A program made the translations under genes and the position numbers. From a virus: a stretch of DNA of 23,746 nucleotides. The stretch covers positions 1 to 23,746 of the IMG/VR virus record IMGVR_UViG_3300029448_000443, one strand, 5' to 3'. The notes under the pieces are model-generated. The model ran no database searches. It was not told the DNA's origin and worked only from the letters and a program-made list of their open reading frames with translations. Shown one piece after another: positions 1-6,448 of this stretch (positions within the stretch are counted from its first letter, which is position 1; the number at the start of each line of letters is the position of its first letter).

Positions 1-81
1 AACATCAAACGGATTTGAATGTTCATGAATTTCATTTGATTTGACATTGGTATCTTGATCTAAAGTAATTATGCTATCCAT
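1..81 (-). CDS. Partial unknown protein, N-terminus only
   Basis: An open frame starts at the ATG formed by 81-79 on the minus strand and runs off the left edge after 27 codons without a stop. A purine-rich GAGAG stretch lies just upstream, with an A/T spacer. The visible residues are polar and acidic, with no recognisable domain, and begin MDSIITLDQDTN. It is the last visible gene of the minus-strand block and is separated from the next gene upstream by a 77-base gap holding AT-rich repeats. It is probably a real phage gene because it has a start, a plausible ribosome site and the block's orientation. No function can be assigned. Confidence 0.6.
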   Translation of the reverse strand, partial: MDSIITLDQDTNVKSNEIHEHSNPFDV

Positions 82-117
82 AATTTTCTCTCTTTCTACA
101 CTAAAAGTGTTGTTGTT

Positions 118-166
118 AAACTACCTTAATTAGTAGTTAGGTAAATTAGTAAACTATCTTAACTAG
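118..166. repeat. Pair of 16-base AT-rich direct repeats upstream of the left-edge gene
   Basis: AAACTACCTTAATTAG at 118-133 recurs as AAACTATCTTAACTAG at 151-166 (14 of 16 identical), start to start 33 bases, close to three helical turns. The first copy also takes part in an inverted repeat, AACTAC (119-124) with GTAGTT (133-138). Close by, ACACT-AAA-AGTGT at 98-110 is a perfect 5-base dyad. The cluster lies between a stop codon and the next start in the minus-strand block. It may be operator sites or a phage promoter, but AT-rich sequence makes such matches cheap. Confidence 0.35.
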
Positions 167-542
167 ATAAACAAGCAGATAATTTATTTTTATTTAGAAT
201 TCTTTTTCTTTTCTTTGCTAAAAATTCTGTAAATGCCCTATCCAAATTTACGGCTAACTGGTGGGTTGGCTCGACGGATATATCATTAGTGGCATCATTA
301 GATTTAGTGTCGGACGTTGCTAACTCTATATCCCCACGTGTTTCAATCCAAACTTTTGCTCCACAAGAAAGTGGTTTATCAGGCGAATAAACTAATTCCA
401 TTTCTCCAACTACCTTAACTCTAGTAGCATAGGTATTCTTTCCACCTTGCTTAATTGTGAAAACTGGATTTCGTTCTCCTGATTTGGCATTGGCTTTGAT
501 CACGTGTTGATTTACGTGGATACGTGCTATCTTATTCTGCAT
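159..542 (-). CDS. Conserved-looking phage hypothetical protein, 127 aa
   Basis: A 127-residue basic protein that starts at ATG 542 behind an excellent AAGGAG site. The first 75 residues look like a compact beta-rich domain with the stretches IHVNQHVIKANAKSG, GERNPVFTIKQGG and YSPDKPLSCGAKVWIET. The remainder is low-complexity and ends in a lysine-rich helix. It resembles, from memory, small proteins of unknown function that are widespread in marine and cyanobacterial phages, but I cannot name the family. It overlaps the upstream gene by 11 bases, so it is probably co-translated with it. Its place at the end of the methyltransferase block suggests an early, host-directed or DNA-related role (inference). 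Confidence 0.75.
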   Translation of the reverse strand: MQNKIARIHVNQHVIKANAKSGERNPVFTIKQGGKNTYATRVKVVGEMELVYSPDKPLSCGAKVWIETRGDIELATSDTKSNDATNDISVEPTHQLAVNLDRAFTEFLAKKRKRILNKNKLSACLSS

Positions 543-891
543 TGTCTATCTCCTTTTTCCAATCTTCAATTTGATCTAAAGTTTCACTACAAAACAAATT
601 TACTTCAATAGTATGATTACTTGAATTAGATATCCTGTCTAGATAAGTTCTTAACTTGGATACAAGTATCTCACTTGGATACACACCTTGCCTAAGTTCC
701 TTTTGAATATCTGCTTTATTCATCTCATATGCTCTTTCATGTATTCTGAGTGCTTTCTCTTCAGCTAGATTAGCTTGACCATCGTAAAAGCTCGTGGCTT
801 TTTGGATAGCATCTTCTTCTGACAATCCCTCCTCCATAAACTTGTCTACCAAGTCTTCAAGGTGGCTTTCTACAAAGTACTCTTTACTCAT
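532..891 (-). CDS. Small acidic helical protein, unknown function
   Basis: A 119-residue protein. The start chosen is ATG 891-889, which has AGGAG about 7 bases upstream; a TTG one codon earlier (894) is possible but less likely. The sequence is mostly predicted helix, acidic at the N-terminus (residues 5-40, containing EDLVDKFMEEGLSEEDAIQ) with heptad-like spacing and no cysteines or catalytic motif. The EGLSEEDAIQKA segment resembles a short UBA-like or helix-turn-helix fold, but that is only an impression. It lies between the zinc ribbon gene and the 127 aa gene and overlaps the latter by 11 bases. Confidence 0.7.
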   Translation of the reverse strand: MSKEYFVESHLEDLVDKFMEEGLSEEDAIQKATSFYDGQANLAEEKALRIHERAYEMNKADIQKELRQGVYPSEILVSKLRTYLDRISNSSNHTIEVNLFCSETLDQIEDWKKEIDNAE

Positions 892-948
892 CAATTTCTC
901 CTATAAAATGTGAATGAAATTAACAGTTACTACAGATAGATTACCTAG

Positions 949-1119
949 TCAAATTATTTTTCTTCTTAACTTATCTACCTTATGAGGTGCAACTTGAAGC
1001 ATAAAGCAGATAGCACAAAGAAGTCTGTTTAAACTATAAACATCTCCTTTATCCCCACATTGGTCGCACATGTATCTATGCTCGTTAGTGTTGCGTTTTG
1101 CTAAAGTTTTAGTGTTCAT
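949..1119 (-). CDS. Mini zinc-ribbon protein, 56 aa
   Basis: A 56-residue protein starting at ATG 1119, with AAGGAT about 7 bases upstream. Reading could extend back to ATG 1146, inside the upstream gene, but that start has no site. It carries two CxxC pairs, CDQC and CAIC, about 15 residues apart, typical of a four-cysteine zinc ribbon, followed by a basic tail (KVDKLRRK). Such mini zinc fingers in phages often bind nucleic acid or host RNA polymerase, but nothing here decides which. The gene overlaps the upstream coiled-coil gene by 11 bases and is followed by a 57-base gap without a clear terminator. Confidence 0.65.
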   Translation of the reverse strand: MNTKTLAKRNTNEHRYMCDQCGDKGDVYSLNRLLCAICFMLQVAPHKVDKLRRKII

Positions 1120-1765
1120 TTTTGCTATCCTTATTAACGTCCACATAGACTCTCAAACATTTGGACTTACTGATTGGTTGACCATACTGATGCACTCTCC
1201 AACCCTCTGTCTTTTTAGTTTCCTCGTCTAAGTACTGACCTCTAACACGTATCTTGTAGCTTTCCTTGTTTAGATAGTCTTTCATCTTTTGTACAAGCTC
1301 TCTACCCTCATCATCGTTAGGTATCTCGCTAAACACATAAACATGACCATTTGGGCATTTGTTGTTGACCATTTCAGCATAGAACATCATGCGATTTCTA
1401 GCTTGTCTTACTTCTGATTTAAGACTATTGATTTGTTCGTTAAGCACAGAATTATCTGATAAAGCATCATCAAGTGACTGCCTAAAATCTTTTTTGTGTC
1501 TCTCTAGTGTCTCGATCTTTTTCCAAGCAACATCGTAAGCATCTGCCGTTACAGTAGGTCGATTGTTAAGCTTTCTGATTGTCTCCTCTAAAGAGACTAT
1601 CCTATCTTGTAGTTTATCTGCTCTTTCTGATTGTTGTTGGGCAAACATAACATCTTCAGTAGGTTCATCTTTGCACATCTGAACAAAGGCATTCCTTACA
1701 TGTTGATCTGTCATGTTGGCTATGTCGATAAACTCTTTTTTACTTCTTGAATAATATTTAGCCAT
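1109..1765 (-). CDS. Coiled-coil protein of unknown function, 218 aa
   Basis: A 218-residue protein with a good AAAGGGA site before ATG 1765. Residues about 40-125 are a long charged helix with heptad spacing (for example KLQDRIVSLEETIRKLNNR), so a coiled-coil dimer is likely. The C-terminal third is a different, beta-rich domain with the segment CPNGHVYVF and a basic stretch around YKIRVRGQYL. The CPNGH could be half a metal site, but no matching pair is seen. It lies directly after the cytosine methyltransferase and overlaps its end by 8 bases, so the two are probably translated together. A partner or accessory role for the methyltransferase is possible but unproven. Confidence 0.72.
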   Translation of the reverse strand: MAKYYSRSKKEFIDIANMTDQHVRNAFVQMCKDEPTEDVMFAQQQSERADKLQDRIVSLEETIRKLNNRPTVTADAYDVAWKKIETLERHKKDFRQSLDDALSDNSVLNEQINSLKSEVRQARNRMMFYAEMVNNKCPNGHVYVFSEIPNDDEGRELVQKMKDYLNKESYKIRVRGQYLDEETKKTEGWRVHQYGQPISKSKCLRVYVDVNKDSKNEH

Positions 1766-2894
1766 GTTGTTTCCCTTTCAAAATAAACTTTATGACTTCG
1801 TTAGTCCAACCATTGCCTAGTATCTTGTATCCTTGACTATTACTTACTGCTTTACAATAGTCATCAGGCAATGTTTGTAACCTACAACATTCTTTTACAG
1901 TTAGTTTTCTCCATTGTAAAGTTTTATCTGTGTAAGCATTTGGATAACGACCAACTGGCATAGGCGATACAACAGTATCCTTAGTTAAGGTAGATAAGCA
2001 ACGTGACTTGTCCGAATCGGATACTTCCAAAGCTTGAGTGATTGGTACAGACAAATCATTATCTTTCCTAACTCCATTGTTATCTAGTCTACGACCAGTT
2101 ATCGATGCAGATTTACAAAGTATCTTAGGTTCTCTGTGTCCACCTTGCATAGTCGTTAGAGTAGGTGCTTTACCTTCAACAGAATAAACTCTTTTGATAA
2201 TGTCGTAACCTTTGAGATCAGCTACTCCAACTTGCTGACAACCATCTTTGAATACCAATTGTCTACGTGACTTCTCGAAATACATTTTAAGATTGCCACC
2301 TTTCCAATAGTTCGCATCTAGACAGTACGACTTATCTCTATCTACACAACCACACTCAATAATGTCTTTGAGTTTGATTCCCTTGTCATCAGGTATGTCA
2401 AATTCAAAATCAGTTATGTACATACGTAATCTATTCTGAGCAGATACGATTGACGAATTGATCATGTACATTTTCAAGTTAGGATTAATCTCTTGTAAGG
2501 TATTTAAAATGATATCTTGCCATTCTTTTTTCATTCGTACATTTTCGAAAAGCAATTTGCATTGAGGAAAACGTTCATAGTAGTATTTGTATATCTTAAC
2601 AAATTCAAAGAACAGTTTTGATTGGGGGTGTTCAAAATTCAATCCCTTGCCTGCTACGGAAAATCCCTGACAAGGTGATCCACATAAGATAACGTCAATA
2701 GGTACGTTATTTATCTTATCCATGACAGTTCGTATATCACCTAGATGTACAAGATCATCGTGGTTATCATCTGCTACCTTGATAGCAAACTTATCTATCT
2801 CTGAGGTAAACCAGTTAGATACTGGTAAGCCTAGTTCTTTTACTGCTTGGCGACCAGTTTCGCCACCACTACATAAATTAAGCCAATTCATCAT
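1758..2894 (-). CDS. DNMT3-like DNA (cytosine-5) methyltransferase
   Basis: A 378-residue enzyme that should transfer a methyl group from SAM to C5 of cytosine in DNA. Visible motifs: I, LNLCSGGETG near residues 5-14; II, SEID at 31-34; III, GDIRTV; IV, GSPCQGFS with the catalytic Cys75; VI, FENV at 116-119; VIII, QNRLR at 153-157; IX/X, LTVKECCRLQTLPDDY and GNGWTNEVIKF near the C-terminus. Residues about 190-310 between VIII and IX form the target recognition region. Motif I and the SEI...GDIRTV...KLFFEF...FENV layout resemble the DNMT3 branch rather than typical bacterial Dcm. AGGAG lies 4-7 bases from two adjacent ATGs (2894, 2891); the second has better spacing. It is first in the minus-strand block, behind a strong promoter. 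The target sequence is unknown; no restriction enzyme partner is seen. Confidence 0.93.
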   Translation of the reverse strand: MMNWLNLCSGGETGRQAVKELGLPVSNWFTSEIDKFAIKVADDNHDDLVHLGDIRTVMDKINNVPIDVILCGSPCQGFSVAGKGLNFEHPQSKLFFEFVKIYKYYYERFPQCKLLFENVRMKKEWQDIILNTLQEINPNLKMYMINSSIVSAQNRLRMYITDFEFDIPDDKGIKLKDIIECGCVDRDKSYCLDANYWKGGNLKMYFEKSRRQLVFKDGCQQVGVADLKGYDIIKRVYSVEGKAPTLTTMQGGHREPKILCKSASITGRRLDNNGVRKDNDLSVPITQALEVSDSDKSRCLSTLTKDTVVSPMPVGRYPNAYTDKTLQWRKLTVKECCRLQTLPDDYCKAVSNSQGYKILGNGWTNEVIKFILKGKQHG

Positions 2895-2923
2895 ATTTCT
2901 CCTATAGTTTATGATCAGGGTTT

Positions 2924-2953
2924 CTTATACATCTAACTAAAAACATATGTCAA
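2924..2953 (-). promoter_or_regulatory. Strong sigma70-like promoter for the methyltransferase block
   Basis: On the minus strand TTGACA (2953-2948) is followed after 18 bases by TATAAG (2929-2924), a perfect -35 and a 5 of 6 match at -10. Transcription should start near 2917, leaving a leader of about 20 bases before the AGGAG site of the methyltransferase. Its closeness to host consensus suggests early transcription by host RNA polymerase. Only a sequence match supports it. Confidence 0.7.
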
Positions 2954-2976
2954 ATTATTTTTTTAAAATTATTTTA

Positions 2977-3006
2977 TTGACGTAAATTATGGTTTCGTGA
3001 TATACG
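2977..3006 (+). promoter_or_regulatory. Sigma70-like promoter for the replication operon
   Basis: TTGACG (2977-2982) and TATACG (3001-3006) are separated by 18 bases, just downstream of an AT-rich tract (about 2951-2976) that could act as an UP element. Transcription would start near 3013, about 40 bases before the first plus-strand gene. It is weaker than the divergent minus-strand promoter, and the two -35 boxes are only about 23 bases apart, so the promoters may interfere or be co-regulated. Confidence 0.6.
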
Positions 3007-3010
3007 CACT

Positions 3011-3027
3011 TATCCCTTTGGGAGATA
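3011..3027. promoter_or_regulatory. Operator-like dyad at the expected transcription start
   Basis: TATCCC (3011-3016), TTT, then GGGAGATA (3020-3027) is an inverted repeat: TCCC/GGGA pairs perfectly and the outer TA bases pair if one G is bulged. It lies across the predicted +1 of the plus-strand promoter and upstream of a gene for a ribbon-helix-helix protein, a family that binds short dyads. Autoregulation is a reasonable guess. A short RNA hairpin is the alternative. Confidence 0.35.
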
Positions 3028-3052
3028 CACCATTAACTATCATGGAGTTAAT

Positions 3053-3259
3053 ATGAGCCGACCATTAAAGATAGCTGAAGAGACTAAGAGCTATAACCTT
3101 ACAGTCTCGAAAGCTGACTATGACGAACTAGAGAAATTTGCTACTAGGGAAACAAACAGATACGCTAGCCAAATAAGCGTAGCTGATCTAATCCGAAATG
3201 CAATAAAACTATACTTAGAAGATTTAAGGATAGCAGATGAACGAACAAGTGAAGACTGA
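3053..3259 (+). CDS. Ribbon-helix-helix type DNA-binding protein (putative regulator)
   Basis: A 68-residue protein that opens the plus-strand operon. ATG 3053 has GGAG five bases upstream. The layout fits the Arc/CopG ribbon-helix-helix fold: a short strand (SYNLTVSKADY, residues 14-24), helix A (DELEKFATRETNR) and helix B with the typical segment VADLIRNAIKLYLEDL at about residues 44-59. Proteins of this family dimerise and bind operators through the N-terminal strand. The dyad at 3011-3027 in its own leader is a candidate target, so it may switch the early operon. The family call rests on pattern and length only. The end overlaps the next gene by 23 bases. Confidence 0.65.
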   Translation: MSRPLKIAEETKSYNLTVSKADYDELEKFATRETNRYASQISVADLIRNAIKLYLEDLRIADERTSED

Positions 3260-3497
3260 AATTAAGAAACGTAGCTATGATAACCTACATGTCCTTTGGG
3301 CAAAGTTATCAGCAGTTAGAGTAGGTATAGTGGATAAGGAACAAGTTAAGCTAGGTAATCAGCGTGACTACCTAACATGGATACCTATCTGTATGGCAAA
3401 GCTACCTAACTTACTCAAACATGAGTACGATCTAGATAGGCTAGGGCAAGTGTATACTGTGAACACAAAGCAGTATAAGCATGCTATCTCTAAATGA
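3237..3497 (+). CDS. Unknown small protein before primase, 86 aa
   Basis: An 86-residue basic protein that starts at ATG 3237 inside the end of the previous gene, with AAGGA about 6 bases upstream. It is rich in Lys, Leu and Tyr, with no cysteine pair or nucleotide-binding motif; the centre, LGNQRDYLTWIPICMAKLPNL, is the most hydrophobic part. Its stop overlaps the primase start as ATGA, so the two are tightly coupled. Position suggests a replication accessory role. I do not recognise the family. Confidence 0.7.
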   Translation: MNEQVKTEIKKRSYDNLHVLWAKLSAVRVGIVDKEQVKLGNQRDYLTWIPICMAKLPNLLKHEYDLDRLGQVYTVNTKQYKHAISK

Positions 3498-4288
3498 ATG
3501 TGAAGTGGTTAAAAAGTTATGTTGAATCCCTTCCCATTCCTAGTTATGGGCGTTATCGGTCTGATTGCCCTGTATGTGGCAAGCCTAACACCTTTAGTGT
3601 AACAGATAGTGGCTTTGAGAGATTGTGGTATTGTTTCCATGCTGATTGCCACACTAAAGGTAGTACTGGCGTTAGCCTAACTAAAGATAATTCAAGTAAG
3701 GCTTTTGTCAAAAGAGAAACTAAACAAGAAGAGACAGACGTTGATTTTACAATACCTGATACGTTTGTCTCTTTGTCTCGTAATATCAATGCTGAGAACT
3801 ATGTCAAACAAGTACATTCTTATGATGCTTATTTGTCAGGCTTGGCTGATATTAGATATGACTTCCAACGTGATCGTGTTGTCTACCTAGTTAAGCAAGG
3901 AGATAAGGTAGTCGATGCAACTGGACGAAGTTTAACCAACACAAGACCTAAGTGGTTAAGATATGGTACAAGCAAGCTACCATTTACATGTGGCACAAGT
4001 GATAATCTTTTTATTGTAGAAGATTGCCCATCTGCATGTAGTGTATCTAATCTAGTAAGTGGCTTGGGCTTGATGGGAACATCATTGCTAGATAGCCACA
4101 TACAAGTAATCCAAAATTATAAAAAAATTTTTGTAGCATTAGACAGAGATGCAACTCGTAAAGCAGTTGACATTGTCAGGCATTTGTCTAATTATGTACC
4201 TACTAAATTAGTTGTACTAAAGAAAGACCTGAAAAATATGGAGAAAGAGGAACGTGATGACTTCATCAACAATTATATCAGTAGATAA
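3494..4288 (+). CDS. T7-type DNA primase, zinc finger plus TOPRIM
   Basis: A 264-residue protein equivalent to the primase half of T7 gp4, which makes short RNA primers on the lagging strand. The zinc-binding domain shows C25-x2-C28 and, 19 residues later, C47 and C52 in YCFHADC. The TOPRIM fold shows the metal-binding acids E176 (FIVEDCPSA) and D217/D219 (ALDRDA). It starts at ATG 3494 in a 4-base ATGA overlap with the preceding gene and has no strong site of its own, so it is probably coupled. In T7 this domain is fused to the helicase; here it stops and the helicase follows as a separate gene overlapping by 32 bases. The two proteins must therefore meet by binding. Confidence 0.88.
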   Translation: MNVKWLKSYVESLPIPSYGRYRSDCPVCGKPNTFSVTDSGFERLWYCFHADCHTKGSTGVSLTKDNSSKAFVKRETKQEETDVDFTIPDTFVSLSRNINAENYVKQVHSYDAYLSGLADIRYDFQRDRVVYLVKQGDKVVDATGRSLTNTRPKWLRYGTSKLPFTCGTSDNLFIVEDCPSACSVSNLVSGLGLMGTSLLDSHIQVIQNYKKIFVALDRDATRKAVDIVRHLSNYVPTKLVVLKKDLKNMEKEERDDFINNYISR

Positions 4289-5486
4289 GCAAGTATTAGG
4301 ATTTTGTTTAGATGTTGACTTCTTTGCAAAGGTAAAGAATAAAATAGATAGAGATATGTTTGATAGGGAACTAAAAGATATCTTTGACACAATTGTATAT
4401 TCCCACACAAAGTATGCTAAGACGTTAACCAAATCTGAGCTTGCAGGTATTTTCAATGATAGAAATCCTGCGATACCTGATTCAGCTAGGAACAGAGTAC
4501 AAGAGATTATATCTGAACTAGATGATACGCCAAGTGACAATGATGAACTGCACCTAGACTTGGTCAACAATCTTTGGCTAAGAGATAGAGCAAGACAGAT
4601 AGGAGAGAAAGCACTTGAGATATTTACTGGCGAGAACGAAGAGTTTGGTGAGCTACGTAGGCTTATCGATGCCGTTGAAGATGGTAGGATCAGCGACAAG
4701 ACTACCTACAATATTGTTGAGAGTGATCTAGCTCAACTACTTGAAGAGGAAGCAGGAGAGAACGATTTCCCTTTTCAATTCAACCTTATCCAAGAAAAAG
4801 TTAAAGGAATGGATAAGGGTAATTTAGGGATACTATTTGCTAGACCTGAAGTGGGTAAGACCACATTTTGTTGTTTCCTTGCATCATCTTACATCAAACA
4901 AAAATTCAAAGTTACCTATTGGGCAAACGAAGAACCTGCTCAACGAATCAAGCTACGTATCATTCAATCTTATTTTGAATTGACAAGAGAAGAAATGGTT
5001 ATGCAAAAAGACAAACTACTTGAACGCTACCATTTTGAGATTGAACCTTATCTAACTATCATGGACTCAGTTGGTACATCTGTAGAAGAGATGGACGACT
5101 ATGCCAAGCTGAATAAACCTGATGTCATGTTCTGTGATCAGCTAGATAAGTTCCGTGTTGGTGGTCAGTACAATCGTGGTGATGAAAGATTGAAAGAGAC
5201 TTATGTGACGGCAAGAGAAATTGCCAAGCGAAATCAATTACTTATATGGGCAGTCAGTCAGGCAAGCTACGATGCCCATGATCGTCAATTTATTGACTAC
5301 TCTATGTTAGACAATTCTAGAACTGGTAAAGCAGGGGAAGCTGATGTTATCATAGGAATTGGTAAGACAGGATCAAGCGAGGTAGATAATATTGTCAGAC
5401 ATATCTGTATATCCAAGAACAAGATCAATGGTTGGCATGGTATGATAAATGCTCAGATAGATGTACATAGAGGAGTATACTACTAA
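4257..5486 (+). CDS. Replicative DNA helicase, DnaB/T7 gp4 C-terminal type
   Basis: A 409-residue RecA-fold helicase that should unwind the phage fork as a ring. Walker A is ARPEVGKT (195-202); E225/E226 in WANEEP follow as the catalytic glutamate region; Walker B ends in MFCDQLDKF with D294; a later motif reads VSQASYDAHDR. Residues 1-110 resemble a DnaB N-terminal helical domain, whose normal role is primase contact, which would fit a primase encoded as a separate protein. ATG 4257 is preferred because GAGG lies 6 bases upstream; GTG 4254 is directly adjacent. It overlaps the primase gene by 32 bases, and its stop (TAATG) overlaps the next start. Confidence 0.9.
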   Translation: MTSSTIISVDKQVLGFCLDVDFFAKVKNKIDRDMFDRELKDIFDTIVYSHTKYAKTLTKSELAGIFNDRNPAIPDSARNRVQEIISELDDTPSDNDELHLDLVNNLWLRDRARQIGEKALEIFTGENEEFGELRRLIDAVEDGRISDKTTYNIVESDLAQLLEEEAGENDFPFQFNLIQEKVKGMDKGNLGILFARPEVGKTTFCCFLASSYIKQKFKVTYWANEEPAQRIKLRIIQSYFELTREEMVMQKDKLLERYHFEIEPYLTIMDSVGTSVEEMDDYAKLNKPDVMFCDQLDKFRVGGQYNRGDERLKETYVTAREIAKRNQLLIWAVSQASYDAHDRQFIDYSMLDNSRTGKAGEADVIIGIGKTGSSEVDNIVRHICISKNKINGWHGMINAQIDVHRGVYY

Positions 5487-5599
5487 TGGGTTTCTTTATT
5501 TGTTTGATAGGTATTTGGGGCTTACTTACACAAACTGGCGGTAATCCCTTTACTATAATCATGGCGTTAATGTTCTTAGTTTTACTAGGTACTCGATAA
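5486..5599 (+). CDS. Tiny hydrophobic membrane protein, 37 aa
   Basis: A 37-codon gene between helicase and HNH nuclease. Its ATG overlaps the helicase stop (TAATG), with AGGAG 10 bases upstream, and its own stop overlaps the next start in the same way (TAATG at 5597-5601). The protein has two hydrophobic stretches, residues 2-14 (GFFICLIGIWGLL) and 22-35, around a TGGNP turn, so it is either a hairpin or one long membrane segment. Perfect overlap with both neighbours argues strongly that it is translated. Small proteins like this may act as holin-like, superinfection-exclusion or membrane-anchor factors, but no choice is possible from sequence. Confidence 0.65.
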   Translation: MGFFICLIGIWGLLTQTGGNPFTIIMALMFLVLLGTR

Positions 5600-5883
5600 T
5601 GAGTAGACCTAAACTAAATGCTAGAGCAAAACGTAGGAGATACTGGTTGAATTACATAAAAATGAAATGTGGTTGTTCCTTCTGTGGATACAGAGATAAT
5701 CCTCTCGCTTTGCAATTCGATCACTTAGGTAATAAGACTAGGCAAGTTAGCCATATGGTTTTAAACAGTATAAAAAATTTAATAAAAGAAGTAAGAAAGT
5801 GCAGAGTCCTCTGTGCTAATTGCCATTCAATACATACAGATAGGAGAAGAAATGGTAGAACAACTAAACGTGTTGACACTTGA
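5599..5883 (+). CDS. Small HNH endonuclease
   Basis: A 94-residue basic protein with an HNH/zinc-finger nuclease core: paired cysteines CSFC (26-29), the metal-site DH at 41-42 (LQFDHLG), and C68 plus CANCHSIH (72-79), which gives a second CxxC, the Asn and the final His. N-terminal residues 1-25 are very basic (KRRRYW), suiting DNA contact. It is the size of a free-standing phage HNH nuclease and would nick or cut DNA. It starts by TAATG overlap with the small membrane gene, and its end covers the start of the exonuclease gene by 32 bases. Standing next to a DNA polymerase split into two frames, it could be a homing endonuclease; a role in host DNA breakdown is the alternative. Confidence 0.8.
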   Translation: MSRPKLNARAKRRRYWLNYIKMKCGCSFCGYRDNPLALQFDHLGNKTRQVSHMVLNSIKNLIKEVRKCRVLCANCHSIHTDRRRNGRTTKRVDT

Positions 5884-6448
5884 TGTCGAAACAACTCACA
5901 AAACAAAGGGATCTGGTGGCACTACTGCTTTGCCTTATTTTAACAATAGGCTTGTATCCATCGGTTATAAGTGGTTAGGACAAGATAAGGTAGATTACGA
6001 CTTCATCTACCATTCAGATCCAAGAGCATCTGTAGAAGATGATTGGTTCAAGAATATGCAAGCTACCTTAGATAAGACAGATGTGCTTGTCGGACAAAAC
6101 TTAAAGTTTGATCTGACTTGGGTTCGAGCATGTGGCTTTAAGTATGATGGTCACGTGTACGACACTATGGTAGCTGAGTATATCTTAGCTAAAGCAAAGA
6201 GGTGGTCACTTAGTCTTGACTCTCTTACAAAACGATATGGTGTTACACAAAAGGAAAAAGATTTGGTTGCACCTTATTTAAAAGATGGTAAAACATTTTA
6301 CGATATACCTTATGACATAGTTAAAGAGTATGGTATAGCAGACGTGATTGCTACAGAAGAAGTAGCAGTTAAACAACTTGAAGCCTTTGGCACAACATTT
6401 GGAGAATTATTTAATGACACTAGTACCGACACTAAAGCTTTCGCTTGA
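5852..6448 (+). CDS. 3'-5' proofreading exonuclease, family A polymerase N-terminal half
   Basis: A 198-residue DnaQ-fold exonuclease equal to the N-terminal domain of T7 DNA polymerase. ExoI is LDVETT with D11 and E13, ExoII is GQNLKFD with D87, ExoIII is YGIAD with Y160 and D164: all catalytic acids are present. ATG 5852 is chosen because AGGAG lies 5-6 bases upstream; earlier codons lie inside the HNH gene. It ends at 6448 with ELFND(T), exactly where family A polymerases continue into LVP..., which here is read in another frame from 6414. It is thus a separate protein, or the first half of a frameshift product. It presumably proofreads as a partner of the next gene's product. Confidence 0.88.
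   Translation: MVEQLNVLTLDVETTHKTKGSGGTTALPYFNNRLVSIGYKWLGQDKVDYDFIYHSDPRASVEDDWFKNMQATLDKTDVLVGQNLKFDLTWVRACGFKYDGHVYDTMVAEYILAKAKRWSLSLDSLTKRYGVTQKEKDLVAPYLKDGKTFYDIPYDIVKEYGIADVIATEEVAVKQLEAFGTTFGELFNDTSTDTKAFA

Noticed and set aside
4217-4699. 160-codon minus-strand open frame over the primase/helicase junction
   Set aside because: Serine/leucine-rich shadow of well supported helicase and primase genes; no ribosome site and wrong orientation for the operon.
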